Assembly (NCBI GenBank): GCA_963932465.1 | Contig: OZ010790.1 | Coordinates: forward strand, 345,117,087-345,181,086 | DNA length: 64,000 bases | Direction of reading: 5' to 3' | DNA from: Maratus speciosus | Lineage: Eukaryota; Arthropoda; Arachnida; Araneae; Salticidae | Part shown: in pieces, positions 56,031-64,000 of the stretch | Layout of the letters: every line of letters begins with the position of its first letter | How positions within the stretch are numbered: position 1 is the stretch's first letter | Made by a program: the position numbers and the translations under genes | The notes under the pieces: model-generated | Seen by the model: only the letters and a program-made list of their open reading frames with translations | Told to the model about the DNA's origin: nothing | The model's database searches: none

Positions 56031-56297
56031 GACGCTTTCAGTCGTTACGTCAGATATGACGTTTTGCTTGGATACTGACTCCAAACAAACCGTTGCTATA
56101 CTGTGTTTTCTCTTTTTATTATACTTTATAGCTATATTTTGAAGCTTTATCTCATATATATTATATGTTTTAATACTTCATATGCAGTGGTAACATTTTC
56201 TAAAATTTATATTTAATAAGATATGAAACACAGCAACCGTTTGTTTGGAGTCAGTTTCCAAGCAAATCATCATGATTAACGTCACACTGAAAGCGTC
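56031..56297. mobile_element. MITE, 267 bp, TA-flanked (GACGCTTTCAGT termini)
   Basis: TA|GACGCTTTCAGTCGTTACGT...CTTGGATACTGACTCC...CAAACAAACCGTTGCT is mirrored to ...ACACTGAAAGCGTC|TA at 56297. The TIRs are about 85 bp with small differences. TA targets point to Tc1/mariner mobilisation. Confidence 0.75.
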
Positions 56298-56624
56298 TAT
56301 TCTATAAAAAAAAAAAGTTTCACTTTTACTTTTATGCATGAATATAAATAATTTTGGAATAATATTACGTCATTTTCGTATGTCGAAATATCGTGACTAA
56401 AACTAGAACCAATATTTATTAACTGTCATATGATTTATTATTCTTAAACATGACAAAATTAATAATATACTATATGACCTAATACAATAGTGACAATAGC
56501 GACGTCATGAGGACGGAAAAAAATTATTAATAAAATAAATTTAATCAAATAATTTCTCTGATTTAATAGGAAATGACTTTAAAATAATCAAATTTATACT
56601 AAAATTATAAAGAAGTAATTTTTG

Positions 56625-57255
56625 TCTGTATGTTTCTAGGGGATAATCTCTGGAACTATCAAGCCGATTTCAAAAGTAAAAGTGAAAAACTGATGGTGCT
56701 AGTACCTATTTCAACATAGGCTATACTTTATGTCGGTGCCACTTCCCCACGTGGCTGCAGGAGCAAACAACATCCTAAAAATGTGATTTTTGTGATACTG
56801 AAAAGGCCTAGAAATTTGAAATTTGGATTGGTAGTTACTTATGAGATGTAAATGCTCTCTGAGAATAGTTTCTAAAAAATTCGAAATTTAAAAGGGTTGA
56901 AATGCGCGAAAAGCGTTCTAAAAACATTCTAAATTAAGATTTGTATGGAAACCCAGGAAATGCCAAACCGATTTCAAAAGTAATGGTTGCAAATTTATGC
57001 TGACAGTCCATGCTCCAACATAGGCTATATTTCATGTCGATATCTGTACCCCCAGGGGGTTGCAAGAGAAAAAAAGTTCTAAAAATGAAATTTTTGTGAT
57101 ACTGAAGGGCATAGAAATCTCAAATTTGGCATGGTAGTTACTTATGAGATATAAATGCTCTCTAAGAACAGCTTCTAAAAAATTCGAAATTTGTAAGGTG
57201 TGAAAATTCGTGAAAACGTTCTAAAAACGTTCTACGAGGTGCTACCAGAATGTTC
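56625..57255. repeat. Tandem duplication, 304-bp period, two units
   Basis: GCCGATTTCAAAAGTAA / ACCGATTTCAAAAGTAA at 56663 and 56967 are followed in both units by CAACATAGGCTATA, TTTTTGTGATACTGAA, TGGTAGTTACTTATGAGAT and CTTCTAAAAAATTCGAAATT-like blocks. 304 is close to twice the 147-152 bp unit seen elsewhere. Confidence 0.75.
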
Positions 57256-57335
57256 TTGGATTTGATGGAAAAACAAGTTTTGTTTGAAATTACCTAATTT
57301 TGGCAGACTAAATAAGTTTTATATTTTATAATTTT

Positions 57336-57687
57336 CAACTATTTCAGCGCAAATAATATTTCATTTCTAACAAAAGTATTTTCACGTGAATATTAAAAAG
57401 AGAAAGAAAACTTTGGTGAAAGTTACGTCACATTAAAAACGATGCATTTAAAATGATTTATTTAAAAGAACTTTCTTTTCGCTTTGTTAAAAAATACCAG
57501 GAGACAAAGACTCTGTTTAATTAATTCATTTTATTTTAGCTTATTTGAAATGTTTGACTGATTTTATTTAATCAAAGACGAAAACAGCCATTGTAACTTT
57601 TAACAGCAGCTGATTTGGTCTTAAAATTCCGCAATCAAAGAGAAATGAATAGGAGCCCATTTATAGGTAGATCGCCACTGTTTTTAG
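57336..57687 (+). mobile_element. Helitron fragment (3' part without terminus)
   Basis: It matches the 3' half of the 44739-48725 / 15119-16550 family (TTTCTAACAAAAGTATTTTC...GGAGACAAAGACTCTGTTTA...ATCGCCACTGTTTTT). It stops at 57687 where the GGGTTCCGT repeat begins, so the CTAG end is missing. It lacks the internal MITE fragment. Confidence 0.7.
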
Positions 57688-57840
57688 GGTTCCGTACTTA
57701 AAAAGTAAAAACGGAACCATTATAAGATCACTCATGTGTCTGTCCGTCTGTCTGTCTGTCACAGCCATTTTACTCGTAAACTATGGAACGTAGAAAGTTC
57801 AAATTCGGGGAAGTAATAAAGACCATTGACCCACATATTT
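57688..57840. repeat. GGGTTCCGT / (TCTG)n interspersed repeat end
   Basis: AGGGTTCCGTACTTAAAAAG then TAAAAACGGAACC forms a terminal hairpin, followed by CTGTCCGTCTGTCTGTCTGT and CAGCCATTTTACTCG. The same kind of end (inverse) closes the 147-bp array at 12130-12200. Its downstream extent is not clear. Confidence 0.6.
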
Positions 57841-58545
57841 TCATATTAATAAACATTCATAAATATATTTAGTAAAAAAGTAGAAGGGCTAATCATGCTA
57901 CTTGAAAAAAAAATCTTTTCTTTGTATATCATCTGTGGTATCCTGTGAAAGCTTTTGTAACGCTGAACTCAAAAATACATTCCTTTTAATTTTAGGTATT
58001 ATATTTTCAAAGATATTGTTGAAAATGTCGCGCGAAAATTTGTCCCCCCCGCCTCTAATTCCGAATCTGCTGAAACTAAAATTATGAAAAAATTAGAGAT
58101 AGTAGACGTTAATATAAACATTGCCGGAAAATTATAGCGATTACCTTAGGTCACATAGTTTTTGAGTAATTAGCATTTTTCTGTTATACACAAATTTCGA
58201 TTTACGGGCATTCAGAAAAATTGTTGAGCATCGCTGAATATACCTATCGTTGCAGAAGAATAAAAGCATTGTTGATAATGATTTTCGAAAAAAAATCATT
58301 GGTAATTAGCCGAGATATTAACCCTTAAAGGTACGATCAGTTTGGACATACACAAAGACAAGGGCGGTGTACTCTATTACTAGTTAACAACTTTTAATGA
58401 TATATATGTGTAATGGAATGTCCAGTAACAGTATAAAAGCAATAAACGTCAAATTGTTAAAAACATACTTAATTTAAGGGGTCTCGGGACTCTAAAAAGT
58501 GTAAAAAATGAAAAAAAGACCATTTTCAATATTTAATGTCTTAAA

Positions 58546-58737
58546 ATGTATATGATTTTAAAACCCAATTTTAATTGGGATGAAAGATATAAGTATGTTC
58601 TTTCGTTTCATGTATTTAAAAAATTGAAAGATACAGAATTAGTATTTATAGGGGCCTCGAAACTGTTAGACATTTGTCGAACAAAAAATTGGCATAACAG
58701 TTTACGCGCAAGTTTACAAAATAAATATTGCAACTAG
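58546..58737 (+). CDS. Unidentified 63-codon ORF
   Basis: MYMILKPNFNWDERYKYVLS followed by FHVFKKLKDTELVFIGASKL and ...NSLRASLQNKYCN. The composition is coding-like, but there is no recognised domain and no splice support. Listed because it lies 0.5 kb from a second unexplained frame (59276-59530). Confidence 0.18.
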   Translation: MYMILKPNFNWDERYKYVLSFHVFKKLKDTELVFIGASKLLDICRTKNWHNSLRASLQNKYCN

Positions 58738-59275
58738 AATGACAATTTTGGTGCTTACTTATACTTCAGATTGTAATAATTTCTCTGAACTTAAATAAAT
58801 TTGTATTTAAAGCATTTTTATATTTTTAATGCAATGTTGCATTTAGCTAATACAAAATTTTGAAAATTTCAACAGTAAAATCACCTAAAAAATATTTTTT
58901 TGAACAATAAAAAGGAAATTTTAGGTTCAGTTTATACAGACTAACATGAAATATATGTTTTGAAAATTTCATGAAAAATTATTCAGAAGTTTTTGAGGTA
59001 TCCTGCGCGTTATGCCCAAAAAACGCCACTTGGAAAATAATGACTTTTTTCGGAAACGCCGCTTCAGCTATTGAGCGGGTATAATTCTAAAAGCCAAAAC
59101 TTCTGTTCTAATGGGAATTTCAAGGACACAATTATATCAAAATATTCAGAAAAAATAAGAGTTTAACATCTAAAAAAATTAAAATTTCTTAAATTTTGAA
59201 GCTTTAAGAGTCCTACGACAACTTAATCCTTTCCGGAACGGAGTAATTCTATTTATAAACTTATGAAATAATGAA

Positions 59276-59530
59276 CTGACACCAGAATTTATAAACGAAT
59301 TTATTAGAAAATGCGAACTTGGTTATTTTCACGTACATGATAAAAGGAAAATTTTAATTAAATATTCTTGGTGCCATTTGTCTGTTTTGGAATTAAAATT
59401 AGATGTCCTTTTTTTAAGGGCATTGCCCTCGAAAGATTTAATTAGAATGAATCGCATAAATACTGTGGGATTCGCGATAGTTTGCATTGATTGTATGTCT
59501 CAATATGCCTCGAGTGACTTTAAAAGTTAA
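59276..59530 (+). CDS. Unidentified open frame without ATG, 84 residues, ends at TAA
   Basis: The frame is LTPEFINEFIRKCELGYFHV, then HDKRKILIKYSWCHLSVLEL, ...FLRALPSKDLIRMNRINTVG and a stop after YASSDFKS. It holds four Cys and several hydrophobic helices with no interruption for 255 bp. A possible acceptor (GAACTGACACCAG) lies at its 5' side. It may be a last exon or a mobile-element relic. Not recognised. Confidence 0.25.
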   Translation: MTPEFINEFIRKCELGYFHVHDKRKILIKYSWCHLSVLELKLDVLFLRALPSKDLIRMNRINTVGFAIVCIDCMSQYASSDFKS

Positions 59531-59942
59531 TTAAACACCTATCTGGAAAAACGCGACACTGACCAAGGTGGCGTTGCAACTTTGAGACCTCAATTAGAAG
59601 CGCGCTTAGCACAATGCCAAATTTAAACTTTGAACAAAGGTTTTGTTTTAGCTACACTGTAGAAATAAAGGTTATTACTACGCTGAATTTAGTTTCATGA
59701 AATGCCAAATGAAGTTTAACTATGCACTGCTTTTGTTGTCAGTACCGAATTAAGTTCATCATAAACAGATTAGGATAATATTAAAAAAAGAGTTATGCAA
59801 ATAGCTATATTTGATATTATTTAGATTCCATATCTCTTTGAACTTTCACGGTATACTCATTTACACTTTTCTAATATATACAGTTATACCTAACCCTACG
59901 TTGTATAGTTTTTTTACAAAGTCTTAGTATTCTTTTAGCAAT

Positions 59943-59943
<1 letters not shown>

Positions 59944-59979
<36 letters not shown>
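59944..59979. repeat. Poly-T run (36 T)
   Basis: An uninterrupted T homopolymer just left of a Helitron-type CTAG end. Confidence 0.9.
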
Positions 59980-59984
<5 letters not shown>

Positions 59985-59986
59985 TA

Positions 59987-60037
59987 CTAGGAGGCTCTGC
60001 CCCTACGAGCTAAGCTCGTCAACCCCCGTTCAGACTA
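59987..60037 (-). mobile_element. Helitron 3'-end fragment
   Basis: A|CTAGGAGGCTCTGCCCCTAC then GAGCTAAGCTCGTCAACCCC corresponds to the terminal 50 bp of the 15119-16550 family in minus orientation. It is cut off where the TAGTGATGGGCGATTCTCG repeat begins. Confidence 0.55.
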
Positions 60038-63000
60038 GTGATGGGCGATTCTCGAGAATTCAATAATCGAGAAAAATCGTCATCGTAAAAAATCACAATC
60101 GATACAGCCATCGATTAATTCTTAGAATCTACAATCGAGATGTTTTACAATAGATTATAACGAGAAAAGCAAAAAACACTTATTGGAAAATTCAGCTATT
60201 ATTCTGGCCGACAATTTCATAGTAGTGATAGGGCTTAGTGATGGGCGATTCTCGAAAATTTACCAATCGAAAAAAATCGTTATCGCAAAATACACAATCG
60301 ATACAGTCATCGATTACTTTCGAGAATCTACAAAGGAGATGTTCTAGAATCGATTATTGAAATCATTGTTTTTACATATATATATAAGGCAGATTTTAAT
60401 AAATATAGGGTAACTGAAAACAGATGGAATAAAAAAACAACAAACCAAAGGGAGGCTATAAAGGAGCCATAAGACTGGAAAAGTCTTGTAAGGGTTCACC
60501 TGGTTGAAAAAAGCTGAAAAAACGCGAGTAGCTATGAAGCGGTAAGAGGAGTTTAAGTATCAAAAATTAGAATTTTTCGGCAATTAGCACCAAAATGGCC
60601 AAATAAATAAGAATCAAAAGCACCCCCTAGTGGCAAAAACATGAACTAAAGGATGATAAAAGGGATCAAAATTTTTTATTGATTTTTCTACGTCATTTGA
60701 GATTGGATCTTTAATTTCGCCATTTTTAGAAAGACTTCGACTGGAATACATTAAACGAACCCCCGTGGGGAGCAAAGTAGGGGGGGAGGGGCAAGGAAAC
60801 TGCATATGAATAAGTGGTCACAGGACTTTCCAACGATATGTCACATGAGGTGTGTCGGCTAAATTTAGAAAAGTGCCCCCGCGCGGGGGCAAAGTAAGGG
60901 GAGGGGCGCGGGCGATATATAAAATGAAAAAGTAGTCACAGAGCTTTCCAATGATATATCACATGAGGGGTGTCAGCAAAAGATAGAAAAGAATCCCAAC
61001 TCCCAGGATTCCAATTATCGTGCCCCCCCCCCCGAAATATACCCTGCCCATCCTTCTCTTTGAATTTTTCATATATTAAAAATTATTTATCGGAGGGCTC
61101 CGTAAAAAAATCCGATCTAAAATGTTTAAAAACGCTACGATTTCAAAAAAGTTCGAAAAGTGCCTCTCTAGGGGCGCCAAACTAGGGAGGGAAGAAGAAA
61201 GGTTCATAATATGAAAAAGTAACTTTCCGATGATAACCGAAAACTTTCCGATGATATATCAAATGACTGGTCCAAAAAAAGTTTGAAATCTACCCCTCCC
61301 ACGTGGGTTCCCTCTTTTATCCCAGAATATACCCGGAAATCACGTAGCCCCACTTTTGAAATTTTATATTTAATAGATAATATTTATCGGAGAGCTCCAT
61401 TAAAAAACCTCATTTAATGATATTTATTGTAGAAATCTGTACAATTAAAAAAAAATTCACCCCCGCACCGCTCCCCCCCCCGCCCCCTTCCGGAATTCAA
61501 CTCTGGGAGGAGAAAGGTTCATAATATGAAAGAGTGGTGAAAATTTCATAGTAGTGATAGGTCATTTCGACAATTTCATAGTAGTGATAGGGCTTAGTGA
61601 CTTGCGATTCTCGAAAATTTACCAATCGAAAAAAATCGTTATCGTAAAATACACAATCGATACAGCCATCGATTACTTTCGAGAATCTACAAAGGAGATG
61701 TTCTAGAATCGATTATAGAAATCATTGTTTTTACATATATATAAGGCAGATTTTATTAAATATAGGGTAACTGAAAACAGATGGAATAAAAAAACAACAA
61801 ACCAAAGGGAGGCTATAAAGGAGCCATAAGACTGGAAAAGTCTTGTAAGGGTGCCCCTGGTTGAAAAAAGCTGAAAAAACGCGAGTAGCTATGAAGCTGT
61901 AAGGGGAGTTTAAGTATCAAAAATTAGAATTTTTCGGCAATTAGCACCAAAATGGACAAAGAAATAAGAATCAAAAGCACCCCCTAGTGGCAAAAACATG
62001 AACTAAAGGATGATAAAAGGGATCAAAATTTTTTATTGATTTTTCTACGTCATTTGAGATTGGATCTTTAATTTCGCCATTTTTAGAAAGACTTCGACTG
62101 GAATACATTAAACGAACCCCCGCGGGGAGCAAAGTAGGGGGGAGGGGCAAGGAAACTGCATATGAATAAGTGGTTACAGGACTTTCCAACGATATGTCAC
62201 ATGATGTGTGTCGGCTAAATTTAGAAAAGTGCCCCCGCGCGGGGGCAAAGTAAGGGGAGGGGCGCGGGCGATATATAAAATGAAATAGTAGTCATAGAGC
62301 TTTCCAATGATATATCACATGAGGGGTGTCAGCAAAAGATAGAAAAGAGTACCAACTCCCAGGATTCCAATTATCGTGCTCCCCCCCCCCTCCGAAATAT
62401 ACCCTGCCCATCCTTCTCTTTGAATTTTTCATATATTAAAAATTATTTATCGGAGGGCTCCGTAAAAAAATCCGATCTAAAATGTTTAAAAACGCTACAA
62501 TTTCAAAAAGTTCGAAAAGTGCCTCTCTAGGGGCGCCAAACTAGGGAGGGAAGAAGAAAGGTTCATAATATGAAAGAGTAACTTTCCGATGATAACCGAA
62601 AACTTTCCGATGATATATCAAATGACTGGTCCAAAAAAAGTTTGAAATCTACCCCTCCCACGTGGGTTCCCTCTTTTATCCCAGAATATACCCGGAAATC
62701 ACGCAGCCCCACTTTTAAAATTTTATATTTAATAAATAATATTTATCGGAGAGCTCCATTAAAAAACCTCATTTAATGATATTTATTGTAGAAATCTCTA
62801 CAATTAAAAAAAAAATTCACCCCCGCACCGCTCCCCCCCCCCGCCCCCTTCTGGAATTCAACTCTGGGAGGAGAAAGGTTCATAATATGAAAGAGTGGTG
62901 AAAGGACTTTCCGATGATATGTCAAGGAGAGGTTTGGTAAAAGTTTGAAAATTACCCCCCCCCCCTTTGTCCACTCTCGCGCCTCCCAGAATTCACTCAC

Positions 63001-63100
63001 CTTCCTCTTTAAACTTTTTATATTTAATAAATAGTATTTATCTGAGTCTCCAGGTATGGGGCAGCTTGGCAGAGCTAAAATAAGAGAAACATTGAAAATT
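60034..63100. repeat. TAGTGATGGGCGATTCTCGA repeat block with a 1359-bp tandem duplication
   Basis: Copy A (60211-61569) and copy B (61570-62905) align base for base over about 1.35 kb with few differences, starting ACAATTTCATAGTAGTGATA + GGGCTTAGTGA. A partial third start is at 60034. Each copy also contains shorter repeats built on ACTTTCCAAYGATATRTCAC and TTCATAATATGAAAGAGTGG. The identical ORFs at 60614-60805 and 61971-62189 (-) are shadows of the duplication. A C-rich low-complexity run occurs in each copy. Confidence 0.8.
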
Positions 63101-63299
63101 CGGGGCAAAATGACACTAAATTTAACAGTAAAGTTTGAAACTAGGACTATACAGAACTGAATACATAAACCACTATGCTTCACAACCCACATCGGTTAAT
63201 AGCAATAAAAAGATAAGTGCCAGTTAAACTGATGGCATTGAGCTCACAGGTTATTCACACTAATTGTATATTATACTCTTATTTCAAAGAATAATGTCC

Positions 63300-64000
63300 C
63301 TCAAAAAATAAATGAAGGGAAATATCCCCGTTTACCCCTTTTATACTTAACCAATGAACCTCCAAATCTAATCAGGGAAACTCCTTAACTATAATAAATT
63401 AGTATATCAAATTTGAAGTAAATCAGATAATTCTGCATGAAAAAAAGAAACATATCGCTAAATTAAGGGTGGTCTAACCCCTTTAACCCTTTTATACTTA
63501 ACTAATGAACCTCCAAATCTAATCAGGAAAGCTCCTTATCAGAACGAACATAGAAAAAAAAATTAAAGTAAATTGAATAATTCTCCATGAAAATCCATTT
63601 ATCTAAATTAAGGGGAGGTGATTTGCCCCCTTTTCGCCCTTGTATACTTAACCAATGAACCTCCAAATCTAATGAAGGAAGCGCCATATCGGAATAAATC
63701 GGTATATTAAATTTGAAGCAAATCGAATAATTCTGCATGAAAAACCCTTTTATCTAAATTAAGGGGGAGACTAGCCCCTCCCCTTTATACTTAACCCATA
63801 AACCTCCAAATCTAATCAAGGCAGTTTCTTAACATAATAAACCGGTATCCCAAATTTGGAGCAAATCGAATAATTCTGCATGAAAACCCATTTATCTAAA
63901 TTAAGGAGGGGGTCTACCCCCCTTTATACTTAACTAATGAACCTCCAAGTTTAATCAGGGAAGCTCCTTAACATAATAAACCGGTATACCAAATTTGGAA
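63300..64000. repeat. Tandem array, 139-151 bp period, continuing past the window end
   Basis: TATACTTAACCAATGAACCT + CCAAATCTAATC recurs at about 63343, 63494, 63644, 63787 and 63927 (spacings 151, 150, 143, 139). Each unit continues with ATCAAATTTGAAGyAAATC and AATAATTCTGCATGAAAA. At least 4.5 units are visible. Confidence 0.8.

Overview
This window looks like AT-rich, repeat-dense intergenic DNA from an animal nuclear genome, most likely an arthropod. The reasons are the mix of elements (Pao/BEL, Tc1/mariner, Tigger/pogo, piggyBac, hAT and canonical Helitrons with many MITEs and foldbacks), a very short putative intron (67 bp), and GGGTTCCGT / (GACA)n-tailed repeats of a kind I recall from insect genomes. 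I see no bacterial-type operons, rRNA, CRISPR arrays or complete host genes. The species cannot be named from the sequence alone.

Layout. 0-9.4 kb: nested MITEs, a two-exon gene 3' end on the minus strand (2.0-2.24 kb), a Tigger/pogo transposase remnant, foldback elements and a broken hAT transposase split by a palindrome. 9.5-14 kb: a minus-strand exon candidate with strong splice sites, an 11-unit array with a 147-bp period, and a foldback element. 15-17.2 kb: a 1.43-kb Helitron with intact TC...CTAG ends, and a TIR element. 18.8-23.5 kb: a degenerate Pao/BEL retrotransposon (gag, protease, RT, RNase H and integrase all recognisable, reading frame broken several times). 24.5-27.5 kb: a 33-bp minisatellite and an ORF1-only non-LTR element. 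29.96-33.72 kb: a TIR element with a perfect 8-bp target duplication, split by a decayed Tc1. 34.8-39.4 kb: a second 33-bp minisatellite, a piggyBac transposase relic, and a last-exon candidate. 39.5-43.8 kb: two large palindromes (one with a tRNA-like gene in each arm), a hAT-type nonautonomous element, MITEs and a VWA-like coding relic. 44.4-50.7 kb: a nest in which a Helitron has landed inside an inverted relative of itself, both inside a minisatellite-bearing element. 51-57 kb: a MITE cluster including a tandem triplicate. 57-64 kb: a Helitron fragment, an unidentified ORF, a 1.36-kb tandem duplication and a further tandem array running off the window end.

How the parts relate. Almost every recognisable protein is a dead transposase or polyprotein. 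What is best preserved is nonautonomous DNA: Helitrons, MITEs and foldbacks, often inserted into one another, so insertion order can be read and several empty sites are available as internal controls. A recurring theme is tandem arrays with 140-155 bp units, some lying inside rolling-circle-type elements. The few host-gene pieces are single exons or exon pairs without a recognised family.
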